A stretch of DNA of 64,000 bases from Trichobilharzia regenti (GCA_944472135.2 OX235267.1:34255312-34319311); one strand, 5' to 3'. Counted from the first letter of the stretch, positions 1 through 12,075 are shown. Program-made: numbers and translations. Notes: a model not told the origin generated them from the letters alone.

Positions 1-1340
1 CATGCCGTCTTAAGTAACATGCTCTAACTCTTTTACAAATTTTTTCTGATTTACTTAATAATACCTATTGAGGGTGTCTTTAACATGTATAAAGTATGTC
101 CCGGCTAGGCATCTAGTTCGATACAACTTCGCTACATTACCGATTGACCTTCCTTCTTTACTGAACACTTTACACTTCATTATGACACATACATCACCAC
201 TGATATTAATCCGTGACAGGAATCGAAATTCCAACTGTTATTACATAAATTATGTAATACGGTTGAAGAGGTTTTGTTGCTGATTACAAATAACACTTAT
301 TTCATGATTCTCCATAAAGTTTTACATTTTACACAATAGACATCATATTTCTTGGATGAAATGACCACTAATACCTTCACTGACTACAATAAAAGTTACA
401 AAAGCTGCATTGTACCAAAATAAAAGGGGGTCAGGGTATTTTTGTTTTTAATAAAAATTCCTGCTGTTATCTAGCCTGTTTTCAATCATTTAACTGCTGA
501 ATGGTTGTGTTCAAAGAAATTGTGAGTTTGGTTTTTCTGTCCTTAATGACTGTTAATTGCCTGTCAAGCTGAAGTTCTACAGTTAATCAGATGTAGAAAT
601 TCACTTTGAGCTAAGTCAAATCGAGTGCACCACTGATGAACTGGGCTCCAGATGGACGAAACAGCCATACGGTATTTAGGTCACTTTCATCTCCCCTATC
701 CCTTAGATTCTAATTATTCAACTCTGTAATTAGTCCTTTAGCTGTGAATTCGTTTATCATCGTTTTCTGTGCTTTTATGAAGTGAGGTAGCTTGAAATGC
801 TGCATTTCTGTGCAACATTCTAAGTTGAAAATTCAGTTCAACTCATTTTAATTTGAATTAAGTGGTGAATTTCTATATAAGCAAGGTAGACCAGTTCAAA
901 AGGACTTCGATTCTCACTGACTTAAGTAATCGATATATGTATTACCCATTCTAAGTAACTTTTTTTCTTAAGAGGAACAATGAACTAAAAGCTTTGAGTA
1001 CTTATATGAGTGCATGTGTGGTTATTACTTCCCCCTTGCCCATATTACGGGAGATGATTAATTCTTGAAATGCTAGAAACAGGAAGAGTAACAGTGTTGC
1101 TTTGCCATAGAGCCAATAGGACAACTTCCTGAGGTCAGTCAGAGACTGACTGTTTGAAAAGACTTTTTTAAGTTGTGTCTGTATAGCGAAGAACAATGTT
1201 AGTTTATTTACGATTCACTGAGAAAGGTGAACGATAGTCAGTAATAAAAAAAATCAACCCACTCAGTTTCTAATTATTCATATAACTCATTTCAGAAATC
1301 ATAAAATATAAAATTGGGCTATTAGATGGTTGGAGACAAT
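1..1340. other. Unassigned AT-rich DNA
   Basis: No exon, RNA gene or recognisable mobile element could be supported here. Short open frames lack family motifs and splice context. The third glycerol kinase exon would lie to the left on the minus strand, but no matching coding segment was found in this stretch. Confidence 0.5.
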
Positions 1341-1480
1341 CAGCAGAAAGCCTTGACGGATATAGGTTTTGTGCTAGTTTTCACTCATCAGCTAGGCGTA
1401 ACTGTAACCTTCAAGGAATTCATATCCTTCCTAAGATTCGAACCCGTGTCACCCACTGTTGTAGTCAGAGACAATAATAG
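1341..1480 (-). repeat. SINE-like repeat with near-intact hammerhead core (family B)
   Basis: On the minus strand a B-box-like GGGTTCGAATC is followed by a hammerhead-like core: CTGATGA (1385-1391), a helix II stem of GTGAAAACTAGCAC, then AAAA where the consensus has GAAA, and GTC followed by AAGGC. Stem I would pair GCCTAG with CAAGGC, leaving one mismatch. Related copies lie at 11,750-11,900, 11,915-12,075, 16,140-16,380 and 20,430-20,570. The G-to-A change in the conserved GAAA probably inactivates this copy. Hammerhead satellites are established for schistosomes; the assignment here is by motif and helix only. Confidence 0.65.
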
Positions 1481-1614
1481 GATATTTCTGTGAACTCATA
1501 GTGGCAAAGAATTGGTCATATTTATCACTTCCTTAACTCAGATAACCAACTCTGTATCCGGGAGGAAATCAACACAAGTGAAATCTATAAAAGACAGCTA
1601 ATGGAACCCAATTA

Positions 1615-3335
1615 CTAAGGAAGAAAGACAGATTAAACAATGAGTGGATCACTCCAAAGGACTCCAGAACCGAGCACCACCTGCAACACGTCCAGAAATA
1701 CCAACAACAGCACGTACACACACAACTGCCAGTTAACACCAATCCTCCAACGAAAACTGAAGTCTTGGATGCAGTCAAGCTTCTGAAAGCTGGAAAAGCA
1801 GCTGGACCAGATGGAATACCCCCTGAAGCACTGAAAGCAGATCCAGAGACGATAGCAGATATACTGACTCCATTATTGCAAAAGGTTTGGAAGGAGGGAA
1901 ATGTGCCTACCGACTGGAGGAAAGGTTACTTCGTGAAACTACCAAAGAAGGGTGACTTATGCCTCACTCTGCAAGAACTGGCGAGGAATCATGCTCCTGT
2001 CGACGCCAAGTAAAATTCTGATTCGCATCATCCTGGAGAGAATAAAGGACGCACTGTATACAGAACTCCGACCAGAACAAGCTGGATTCAGGAAAGGCAA
2101 ATCATATACTGACCGAATTGCAACTCTACGCATCTTCATCACAGAACAAAGCATGGAATGGCAATCAAACCTGTACCTCAACTTTATAGACTTTGAAAAG
2201 GCCTTTGACAGACAGCGTTGAATGTGAAGTAATTTGGAAACTACTCGAGTACTACGGCGTACAGTGCCCCAAATATTCATCAACCTTATTATTCAACAGT
2301 TGTATGACAACGGCACATGTCATGTGATCCACAACTGAAAACTCAGCGAGGAGTTTGGAGTAAACACAGGAGTAAGACAAGGGTACCTGCCTATTATCAC
2401 CAATGATATTCCTAATTATGGTGGACTGGATTATGCGTCAGACAGTGGGAAACGAGCAGACAGGGATATCCTGGACTGACGTAAAAGACCTAGAAGACCT
2501 GGATTTCGAGCGTGGATGATTTATGTTTGATGTCACACAAAATCGAAAACTTACAAGCGAAAATCGACAAACTGGTCGAAGAAGCAGGCGGCGAAGACAG
2601 GACCCCAAGTGAACATCGACAAGACGGAGGTGATGAAAACAACCAACCAACAACAACAGCAGCAATATCCGGCCAGCAACCAATCACCATCAGTGGAAGG
2701 GAGCATTGTCTCAACTACAGGAGGAACGGACGAGGATTTCAAATCGGGAATCGGGGAGGCGAGAAACACATTCATCAACCAACCTGAAACCAATCTGGAA
2801 ATCTTCGTCACTCAGCCAGCATCAACAACAAAATTTGGTCGGATTTTCAATACAAACGTCAAGTCATTTCTTCTATACGGATCAGAAACTTGGCAGCCGG
2901 ATCACAATGAATATTTCCAGCGGCCTGTTGCAGACCTTTATCAACATCAACTGTCTTCGCTGGCTTTATACTGAAGATGAGATGGCCGAGCAGGAAAGAA
3001 TCACCAACAAGAAACTGTGGGAACAAACAAAACAAAACAAGAGGCAATCGCCCAAAAAATATGCAGGAAAAAATGAAGATGGATTGGACACTGGCTGAGG
3101 AGGCCGCTAAGTGACATCGCTCGAGTGGAACCCGAAAGGGAAGCGGCGAGTGGGACGTCGGTGTGAGGGTGACATGGAGGAGGCCGTGTGAAGAGGAGTT
3201 GAAAGAGTATGGACTAACATGGATGCAGGTGAAAAGTACAACAGAAGGAAGACAGAAGCGGCAAGTGGAGACGTGCTGTTGAAGCCCTATGTTCCAGTAG
3301 GAACCCAAGGGAACAATAATAATAGCTCATAAGAT
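1615..3335 (+). pseudogene. Degenerate RTE-clade LINE copy (RT domain to 3' tail)
   Basis: Reading frames in sequence order match the intact RTE copy at 57,765-61,298. They start at the linker before RT (GPDGIPPEALKADPET, about 1800-1850), pass through the RT palm (LNFIDFEKAFD near 2180) and end in a 3' tail with AACAATAATAATA at 3314-3327. Several frameshifts and stops break the frame, for example just after the FEKAFD motif near 2215. The endonuclease half is absent, so the copy is 5'-truncated, which is usual for LINEs. It is an old, dead insertion; the plus-strand orientation is opposite to the glycerol kinase gene. Confidence 0.85.
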
Positions 3336-3479
3336 CTCCAATACCAACTGTTTTGTCAATGTCGTTTTTATTAAACTTGTGGTTGATAAAAGTAGAATCT
3401 TCCCGTTTGTATCAAACATACTTTTTCTTTAATTCAAAATGTGTTAGGCTGAAATAACACGCTTGTGTAGGTGATTCTC

Positions 3480-3690
3480 CAAGTCAGACCACATACTCAT
3501 ATCAGTTGATAAGGCCACTGAAAAACAGAGAATACTGGAGGGCTGTTTGGTTCTGACTTGAAACTCTTCGGCAGTACACGCTTATGGCCCCTTCGAGGGT
3601 CGAACTCATAACTTTCAGCCTACAAGATGTTCTAATTGACTTTTGAAACATCCAGCTTGGACAGAGTTGTTCATGGATTCACGCTCCTGT
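3480..3690 (-). repeat. Degenerate hammerhead SINE-like repeat (family A)
   Basis: The minus strand reads a tRNA-like GGTTCGACCC box, then GTGTACTGCCGAAGAGTTTC and a helix ending AACCAAAC, then a CCTCCAGTATTCTCTG closing strand. This is the order seen in better copies at 13,040-13,375 and 23,035-23,385. The core is decayed (CTGCCGA instead of CTGATGA). Confidence 0.5.
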
Positions 3691-3843
3691 TAGCTCACGG
3701 TATACAGCACCACCGCCAACCAGTGTTACCGGTGAGTATCTATTATTATCTGATATTATTTTTAAAAGAGAAATGAAAACATTACTAATACATATTCAGA
3801 TAAATTTTCAATTATTTCTTATTCAAAACTATTCATTATTCTA

Positions 3844-4032
<189 letters not shown>

Positions 4033-4204
4033 CTAAATAGAATAAATTGTATTTTTTTTTAAATTTAGTTTTAATTTTTCCACCAAAGTAGGATATATGA
4101 AAGTACTTTGTTTCTAAATCAGTTTTGACTTTCCGACTGAACCTTTGTGAACCAAAATGTTGGTGAACAGCGCTCTGGCGTTTGAAACGATAAGTGCTGG
4201 GTTT

Positions 4205-4475
4205 GGGTCTCAATGGGTACATCATCATTCACTGTTGGTTGTTCAGTGGTAAAATGCTCACCAATCACGCCTCATGTGGTTTGGGGTTCGATTCCCAGCC
4301 AACGGACTCTTAAACCTTGCTTCGATGGTGGTAAGCCCGGTAAGGAGGGAAGGTTGGGCATGATTTTAACTATCACAATTTGTAAAAGATTAAATACTAC
4401 TGCTACTGAAATCTCAGAGCTGAAGTCTGCAGCTCTGTGTTCCACGTGGAGTGCAAACGGAATAAAAAAAGTAGC
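4205..4475 (+). repeat. tRNA-derived SINE
   Basis: An A-box-like TGTTCAGTGGTAAAATGCTC is followed by a B-box GGTTCGATTCC at about 4287. The body ends in CAAACGGAATAAAAAAA, a poly-A-like 3' end. The 3' third resembles the SINE at 6406-6645 (both end with a motif like CACTCGGGAGGCAAACGAAT before the A-rich tail). No target duplication was found. Confidence 0.65.
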
Positions 4476-4714
4476 TTCTTCTGAGGAACAGTGAAAAATA
4501 ATACTTCAATAGAGAAACCACCACGGAAGAAATACAAGAAGAGGAGAAGCTTTAAAACGTCAGAAGAAAACATCGGTAATACACAGCGACTGATGTTATT
4601 CGCAAAATGTGAAACCAATGCAAAATTTATGATTTTATTAAGGCTCCCTATTTATTTCAGGTTCAGTCAAACATTAGATCTACTCTCATCGGTCTTGGTT
4701 TATTCACTGCCACA

Positions 4715-5038
4715 TAATTCTAAATATTTAGGTACAATAAGCACAACCAGTAACCCTATGTGTGACAAATATGCAGGAAGAAATGGAGGTGGATTGACCA
4801 TACTCTGAGAAAACCATCAAGTGGCATCACACGCCAAGCTATCACTCGAGTGAAACCTGAATGGAAAGCGGCGAGTTGATCGTCAGTGCGAGGGTGACGT
4901 GGAGGAGGTCATGTGAAGAAGAGATGAAAGCATCTGGGCAGACGTGGAGGCAGGTGAAAACGTTGGCAGAGAACCAAACTCAATAAAGACGTGCGGCTGA
5001 ATCCCTATGTTCCTCTAGGAATTAAAGGAAACAATAAT
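4715..5038 (+). pseudogene. RTE-clade LINE 3' remnant
   Basis: The segment matches the distal RTE ORF and tail: an eroded YLG-ISTT motif near 4730, then the C-terminal coding region, and CTATGTTCCTCTAGGAATTA with an AACAATAATAACA tail near 5030. An internal deletion removes the stretch between the YLG motif and position 4760. Confidence 0.75.
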
Positions 5039-6405
5039 AACAAGTGCAAATAATTTATACTATGCTGTTAAAACTACATTCATATAAAATCTAAATAAAA
5101 TCAGATGTTTATATAAAACTATATAATACTGATTAATTGAAAATTAACCAATAGCGCTTATTCGCTGACCAGGATATCCAAGAGAACTAAACATCGACCA
5201 TTTCGCTCATTAGGGGTCGACTTCATCATTGATGCACCCGATCTGACCCAGCTCAGAGAGCCAACAGCCATAAATGAACGAAATGGAAATCTGATGTTTA
5301 GATAACCTTGATAACCTGGTTAGCAAATAAGTATTATTGGTTGATATGGTTGGTATACCATAACTCATCTTAGTCACTAAGTAGTATATTTAATTTTATG
5401 CCATTCTGCTTGCTTTCTTGATTAAGATTTTTGTCGGTAAGCAGATCACATACGGTGATTTGTTTCCAAAGGGAACTGTGGTGAAATTTCATCTCTTTCA
5501 AACTGGATAAATCGATAATTTGAAGTCAGATGTTTTAATAGACTGATTTTTCCCATAAGGCTATTTTCAGGAATTGCATCAATACTATTTACTGTATTGA
5601 TAAGTGTATAAAAATAAAGTGATTCTTTGAACGCTATGGGTAAACTTTTGCGTATATATACAGATAAGATAGTTATACTATATTAGTTTGTCAGTGCAAG
5701 ACTATTTCAGATAGTCCAGAGTTAAATCGACAGCCAACTTCTTTTCTTCTAACTTACCAGAAGAAGATCTAGTGGAGTGAATCTTTAAAGGAAAGCTGAA
5801 TAAAACTGCATGCACCCCACATAATAACTGTGTGTGTGATACTTCGAATTAAATGGAGGTTTAATCAACATAAAGGATTGTTATCTGACATGATATTAGC
5901 CTGATGCCAGTAATTCCTATCCTACCCTCCCCTTGATTCAAATTCTTTCGGAAACCGCGTTTTATCATTTCACCTTCAATTGTAAGTCGTTACAAAAATT
6001 TCAGAATGTGTACAGTTCATCTTAGAATATATGAACATTTGTTATTTTTGATCTTAACAGGACAAAGTGATTAGGATTCAGTGATTTGTAGATCTCACCC
6101 TTAGCAGTGAATTTTTAAATCCAGGATACATTTGAATCAAGTAAGTTGTATATGTTGGTGAAATTTCAAGTCTAATTGTATTCTTTGCAAGGGACTACTG
6201 TATTAGGTCAGTTAAAATTCACATGGTTTCAAGTGATTTCATTGTCCAAGTCAAGTCAGTGTAGATACATCGATGTGTTGTGCTCATTCTCGAACAAGAG
6301 AAACTAAGAGAAACCCGGTGTTTAGATCACATGTTTAGCAAGCATTACTAATCGACTTATTTCCAAATATACTCATATCAGTCAATAATATATGCCATCC
6401 TTCAA
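5039..6405. other. Intronic DNA with one dispersed repeat, otherwise unassigned
   Basis: Only a diverged copy of an unnamed repeat (about 5365-5520) was recognised. It shares TGCTTGCTTTCTTGATTA and a GTGAAATTTCATCT block with copies at 26,400-26,560 and 27,115-27,270. Nothing else could be named. Confidence 0.4.
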
Positions 6406-6645
6406 AGATGAGTAGGTGGTTCAGAGGTTGGATGCCTACCAACCACGCTTGTGGTCTTGGATTCGATTCCCGAGTGAAACACTCACAAAATTCGCCTGAC
6501 TAGTAGTGATCCTGGGAAAAATGAGGGGGAGATTGTGCGTAGGGCTAGCATCCCCACACCTTAAAAACAATATCACCGCTATGGTGACTTTAAAGCATAA
6601 AGCTTGAAGCCCTATATTCCACTCGGGAGGCAAACGAATGAAAAA
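6406..6645 (+). repeat. tRNA-derived SINE with 10-bp target duplication
   Basis: A tRNA-like head (GTGGTTCAGAGGTTGGATGC, then a B-box GGATTCGATTCCC near 6459) is followed by a non-tRNA body ending GGCAAACGAATGAAAAA. The element is flanked by CATCCTTCAA at 6396-6405 and 6646-6655, a clean target-site duplication of the kind left by target-primed reverse transcription. The 240-bp length and A-rich end fit a SINE mobilised by a LINE. Confidence 0.8.
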
Positions 6646-6723
6646 CATCCTTCAAGGGTGGCCTGAAGTTAGCAAAATGAATTAACTACACCAGTTTACC
6701 TCAATACCCTGATAAATTTTCAT

Positions 6724-6915
6724 TCACTTCTTTTTTTTTATTTCAGCTTGGTTCCACACCGTATTTTTCGAGACAGGTATGGAATTTTTAACATGTGATA
6801 TCGGTAGCCCAAATTTTGTAGACTGACCATCGATATCAGGTGTGCGTCGGCAGGGGATCGAAACCCGGACCATGTACATGGCCGGTCTTAACCACTGTGC
6901 CACCGATGCACGCAT
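6724..6915 (-). repeat. Second tRNA-like SINE family
   Basis: The minus strand reads GGTGGCACAGTGGTTAAGAC (A-box-like) and GGGTTTCGATCCCC (B-box-like), about 30 bases apart, followed by an unrelated body and a T-rich run at the left edge. It does not fold into a convincing functional tRNA and differs from the SINE at 6406. Confidence 0.5.
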
Positions 6916-7652
6916 CTGTGTGATAGACGATGAATCATATAATTTGTCCTTTCAAACTTCAATATATTTGGCGAGATTTGAAATTTGCAACTTATCTGTT
7001 GAAAATTGACTGTTTGAATCACTGGCCCACTTTGTATTTTGAATTTTTATTCGATAATGTCAATAATTTTTAATTTGAAACTTAGAAAGGACACCTTACC
7101 ATATACAGCTAGATTCCAAATAAAACATATGTTTATGTTTGTATGCTGAAACTGTTGAATACTACAAAACAAACGACGCGGTCTTCAGCGATTTTGTATT
7201 GAGTGTTTAAATAAACACTGTGACCATTTCTAATGTCGCAATCGGCTGTTTAAAGGTGTTTGACTAATGCTTTACACAGCTGCGATATCTGGTGCACCAT
7301 TTGCTATACTATGCTCGAGAGTATTGTGTGATGTTTTGAGAATCCTAAGGAGGAATAAGGGGTAAAAGTGAGCAAGAATGAATAGCATACACGAATCACT
7401 ACATCTTAAAAGAAGAGGTTGAGTTAAGCCAGAAAGTCTTCACTCCCTTATGTATGAAGTTGAACGAAAGATTTTCTTAGAAATCCAGAAGATATTAAAC
7501 GTTTAACAAAGATTGGAAAAGAGACAGATACGAAAATAGGCAGCGCTTGATTTATTTCCTGTCACAGTGCCTCTTATACTACAAGAATCATGGGGCTGGA
7601 ACAGTCCACTCAAGCCTTGTTCACGCGTTAAGTAAAATTCACAGTCTGACAC

Positions 7653-7919
7653 TTAAAGGGGGTTCAGCTTAATATCATTTAAAAAAGACCATTGGTTAAC
7701 CTCAGATAAGAAACTGTTCACATCACAGCAATCTAGTGCAGCAACAACAACTGGAGTAGAAATTGTTAGAACATCAGCATACCTAATGAAACTCGCTTTT
7801 AAAGAAAACAATAAGTCATGCAGTAAGAAATAAAAAGCACATGGCGAAAGTACATCATCACTTTGAGGTATGCCGACTTCCGTAAACAAAGAGGTGGGAC
7901 GCATCCAAGCACCAATCAC
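7653..7919 (-). pseudogene. CR1/Jockey-like LINE RT fragment
   Basis: An 88-codon open segment carries a decayed palm of a LINE RT: GIPQSDDVLSPCAFYFLLHD, then IRYADVLTIS, where the catalytic Y/F-ADD has become YADV, then SFLSEVNQWSFLNDIKLNP. Line by line it resembles the intact ORF at 61,608-64,000 (GVPQGAVLSPLLFSFFLHD, KYADDLTVS, GFLSEISQWSKENGLTLNP), so it is probably an old member of that family. The loss of one catalytic aspartate means it cannot be functional. Confidence 0.8.
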
Positions 7920-8395
7920 CTGTAAAATCGATTATCATATATATAATATTTCATCCAGCTGATTACTTATCATTTCCGCACATAAAAATAAGAATTAAGC
8001 TTGACAAACATCAGTTATTATTATTATTTAATCTAGGTTATTATTATTCAAGTTGTTTTTCGTAAACTACTTGTTGTGCCTATACTTCACTAATCAGTCG
8101 CCATATTGTTATTTCAAGGTTATCATAAGGAATGTTGTTTACGAAAAATGGTAGGATGTGAATATGCTACATATTTTATCGAACCGGAGACAGGATAGTT
8201 CACGTGATTTGTTTTCTTTTAAATATCATCATACAAGGATTGGTAAGATTGCCTATGTGAAATACATTGAAAAACAAAATAGTAAAATAACCGTCAAAGA
8301 TTTGGATCACTTTGTTCTGGCTAGTAGTCATTTATCATAAGGGATTTCAAACTATTCATATCAATATGTAGTATATTACAACACGGTATTTAACT

Positions 8396-8660
8396 TGAGT
8401 TCATAAATTGATTGGTCACCGGGAAATAAGCACAGTCAAATTTAGTCCTTGGTGTAGATGCAGACTGAATTCCACCAGTCTCCAAGCTAGACGACTGGCT
8501 ATCAAGTAGCAGTCTGAATTGATATCAGAAAGTTAAAAGAAATCATCAGACCTAAACAACTCAGTGGTGACGTACTTAACTTCAGCACTGAGTGACACGG
8601 GTTCGGATTTCAATGGGGATATTAGGTCTTCGAGGGTTGAAGATAAACACTTCCAAAGAG
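8396..8660 (+). repeat. Family B repeat, 5' part without hammerhead
   Basis: The segment starts GATTGGTCACCGGGAAATAA and has a GACTGAATTCCACCAGTCTC block also found at 11,636-11,740 and 19,776-19,895, and in reverse at 16,290-16,380. It is followed by a B-box-like CGGGTTCGGATTTC near 8600. The hammerhead portion seen in other copies is missing. Confidence 0.45.
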
Positions 8661-9149
8661 TGCTAACAAGGGTGAAGCCAAGGTTAAGGGCTTCCTGAGG
8701 CTTAACTCTAACAGTCTAATATTATTTCAGTCCCTTTGAATGATACTGTCACGTAAGTTGACATTGTCACTTGTTTTACACTGCACATTGATCGATTCAG
8801 AGTTGTAGTAGATAGTGTTTGTTTTTTATGCGTCTGCAGCAAAAGTCCCTGGAAGCTGACGATCATAATTCTAAATTATACAACCGATTTACAAACTTCA
8901 GTATGGCCTAGTAAAACAATAATTAGTATTAATGATCTAGATAAATGCAGTTATACATTCACAATAAATTCACTCAACTTCTATCTTGGCTATGAACATC
9001 GCAATCGGTTTGTTCTCTAAGAAAAATCATTATCACAGTACAGTCAATGATTTCATCGTGAAGCGAAAATTTCCTCCGTGTTCAAGTAACATTTTTTTCA
9101 GTGAATATCTGTAAACCTCATTTAGCGGCTACATAATAGTACCACATTC

Positions 9150-11350
9150 AAGTGATTCACTACGGAAAACTTACCGAAGCATTCTAATTGAAGACAGAAG
9201 TATGACAAGTCTACCTACTGTCAACCATGATATACGTAAATGTGGTGGAATGGATTATGCGGTAGACTGAATGGATAGGAAGAAAGGTATACGCTGAACC
9301 GGCAAAACAACACCCAAGAGACCTGAATTTTGTGGATCATTTATGTCTCATGTCGTACAAACTAGAAGGTCTACAAGCAAAAACCAGCAGTTTCACAGTG
9401 GAGCCAACAAAGACAGGGATTCAAATGAATATAGAGAAGGTAGACGGCAACAACAAACACCAATCACTATCCATTATAATAAAGGTTTTTGTATTTCCCA
9501 ATGAATAATATTGTTTTTACTGACGTTTCGCTATTTAATACTAATAGCTTTATCAAAGCATTATTATGAACCAGAATTTACAAAATCTCAGCATATATAT
9601 ATACAACAAAGAGTTAGGGGGTGGGAAAATAGACTTAGGTCAAGTTAAAGGAACATATAGAAAGTCAAAATAGTAATGAAGATCACTAAACCAAATAAAA
9701 AGGTAATAGTACGTCTGTTATGATATAAAAATAAAGCTTACTAACTTGATCATTGTTCGTCTGTCTGGGGTCGTTTTTTGTTGTCAAGTTGGTCAGTTGG
9801 TAAAGATAACAAAATCAAGTGTAGATTGCTGGATTTGATCAGTGTGTAAAATTACAAAAGTAGTATGTGTTTACATAGTGAGTTTGCTTATCACATTTGT
9901 GTTGATTTTGTCACATCATGGGGGGTAGGTGTTGTAACCACGTCAGATTCTGTTTTAGTCCATCATTCCTATTCAGACAATTTGGATTCCACTTGATATG
10001 AAGTGATTCTGATATTAGACGTTCTTTGTGATTTCTGAAGTTTTTCTGCATTATTTCAATATTGTCAAAATCAATTTTGTGGTCTGATTCTATAGCTGGT
10101 AGACCTATGGCTGATGATTTTTCAAGTTCCTCTAGTTCAACTGGATTTTTCGGTGGTGGAAGAGAAGCTCTACGGTGTTCATTTCTTCTGATTTTGATTT
10201 CTCGAGATGTTTGTCCGATGTAGATCGCATCACATTCTAAGCATTTTATTTTATAGACACGAATAGATAGCGAATCTTTCGGGATTTGGTCTTCTATATG
10301 AACAAGATTACTTTGAAGTGTGTCTGATGTTTTTGAAGAAAACTCTAATGTCGAGCTGACTACTCAGTACTCTTCTGATATCGTCTGACGTCTCTGCTCT
10401 ATATGGAATGGCGACTGTTGAGGTCTATGTTTTCGGAATGCGTTTTCTGCCATACTTAATGTCTGTGTTGATTTTGTTGATGCAGTTCCTCGGGTATCTG
10501 TTTTGCTTGAGAGTTTCAGTAATGTTTGATATTTCTTTTTCTTGCTCATCCGTTATCAGAGAGTGTGCTCGTCTAAGAAGACTTGAAACAACTGAAATTT
10601 TTGCGCTGATGTTTTTCATTCATTGGGAAATATAAGAAAACCTTTATTATAATGAATGTCATATACCCAATGCTCAAATTTTCTCAAACCATTAAAAGTG
10701 AACTTGGTTTGGACATATAAAACCAATCACTGTCAATGAAAAAATCTAGAGGAAGGCATCTCTCTAACTTTACAGGCGAAGGCAGCATCGCCTCAACTAT
10801 AGGAAACGTGAATGAACATGCCAGAGGCGGCCAGGATCACGTCAGGAAAGTAAGACAGGCATCCATTATTCTGATATGATTGTGAAGATTTATATCACTT
10901 AGAACAAGAAATAATTTACAAGTCAGGGCTTCCATATGGTTCAGAGACTTGATGCGCATTTCACATGAGACTTTTCCAACTGGCTACCTTCCGCCAACAA
11001 TGAAGATCAGGTAACAAGCCAGAAAGGATAAGCAAAAGGTAATTCTCTCAGGCAATAAATCAACGAACAACCCATCCTCTGAAAAATACACTGAAGGAAA
11101 AAGAGATGGATTGAACACATATGCTGAGGAGACCTTCAAGTGTCATTATATATATCAAGCCATTGAGCGAAAACTGAATGAGAAGCGACATGTTAGGTGC
11201 CTGGGGCTAACACAGAGAAGGTGATGTTAAAAGGAGGTGAAATCTTGTAGGCAGTTGGGGATTCGTCTGAAAACGATAAGAGAGCGAGACATGACTGTAC
11301 TGGATATGCGCTGCTAAAGCTCTATGTTCCCCTCAGAGTGCCAGCAGTAA
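9150..11350 (+). pseudogene. Old RTE-clade LINE copy split by a Penelope-like insertion
   Basis: The left half (9150-9471) carries eroded RT palm sequence with a VDHLCLMSYKLE-like stretch. The right half (10,722-11,350) resumes with the glycine-rich and SIASTIG-like region and ends in the RTE tail CTCTATGTTCCCCTCAGAGT. The interval 9472-10,721 is a separate insertion. Many stops and frameshifts make this one of the oldest RTE copies here. Confidence 0.75.
9472..10721 (-). mobile_element. 5'-truncated Penelope-like element with GIY-YIG domain and inverted ends
   Basis: On the minus strand an RT thumb segment (VVSSLLRRAHSLITDEQEKE, from 10,619 down) leads through two frame breaks into VYKIKCLECDAIYIGQTSRE (about 10,263-10,204) and EHRRA. 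It then reaches FDNIEIMQKNFRNHKERLIS and LNRNDG. This order, RT followed by a C-terminal GIY-YIG endonuclease, defines Penelope-like elements. The ends are inverted copies of each other over about 35 bp (9472-9506 and 10,619-10,654: ATTATAATAAAGGTTTT then ATTTCCCAATGAA). The whole insertion is flanked by ACCAATCACTATC (9459-9471) and ACCAATCACTGTC (10,722-10,734), a 13-bp target duplication with one change. Confidence 0.88.
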
Positions 11351-11635
11351 GTAGTAAGTCACAAGAAGAGTAGACGTTGTCTCGAAAAGTTGAAGCAACT
11401 TTTTATTGTTCAAAAAACTGAATTCAAAATTAAACTGACACGTTTGTTTTTCAATATTGCTCATGCACTGGAGAAACTATTTAATTTGAAGTCAATTTAT
11501 TTATTCAATGCACTCAACTACATAATCGATAAACACTGGTACTTACGAAGATTAAGTGAATATTATCATAGTAATAACAAATATCACTACCAATAAACTC
11601 ATGTTAAATATTACTTATTTGAACAATTTACTGTT

Positions 11636-11740
11636 TTGATTGGATACGACCTAGTGTCGTGTGTCTGGTCTTTTGTTTGCTGAAGCCTGAATTCTGTCAG
11701 TCAAGTTTGCAATGTGATCACAATGCTAGATGTTTCTCCA
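11636..11740 (+). repeat. Family B repeat, 5' part
   Basis: Shares TGTGTCTGGTC, CTGAATTCTGTCAGTCAAGT and TTGCAATGTG blocks with 8396-8530 and 19,776-19,895. Confidence 0.5.
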
Positions 11741-11749
11741 TCACAGCAT

Positions 11750-11900
11750 ACTCAGAATTCTTGTTATTGGATGGTCGGAAGGAGTCGGCAGAAAGCTTTC
11801 ATGCTCATTATCACCCATCAGCAAGGCGCATCTACAGCCTTGAAGGAACTAATGTGCCTCTTGAGGTTTTAACTCGTGTCAACCAGTGTTGCAGTCAGAG
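11750..11900 (-). repeat. Family B hammerhead-like repeat
   Basis: The minus strand reads GCGCCTTGCTGATGGGTGAT followed by AATGAGCATGAAAG. The CTGATGA core has one change (CTGATGG), GAAA is retained, and helix II is weakened. The sequence after GAAA, including the expected GTC cleavage triplet, is deleted. Confidence 0.55.
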
Positions 11901-11914
11901 ACGTTACCACTAAG

Positions 11915-12075
11915 GTATTTCGGATTGCGACTGACCACTGAGCTACACGAGTTCGAATCTCAGAAGGGACATGAGTCCCTTCAAGGCTGCAGATACACCT
12001 TGTTGACGAGAGCCAACTAGCACGAAGTCTATGTCGAAGGCTCCTTGCCAACTGTCTTGCCCAACCATCTAAAAA
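11915..12075 (+). repeat. Family B hammerhead-like repeat, inverted relative to its neighbour
   Basis: A tRNA-like box ACGAGTTCGAATCTCAG precedes CACCTTGTTGACGAGAGCCA (core TTGACGA at 12,003-12,009), helix II AGCCAACTAGCA, then CGAAG and CTATGTCGAAGG. Stem I can pair ACCTT with AAGG around a GTC. It is head-to-head with the copy at 11,750-11,900. Confidence 0.6.

Noticed and set aside
6815..6910. A functional tRNA gene on the minus strand
   Set aside because: A-box and B-box are present but no full cloverleaf with acceptor stem pairing could be drawn, and the sequence continues as a SINE body.
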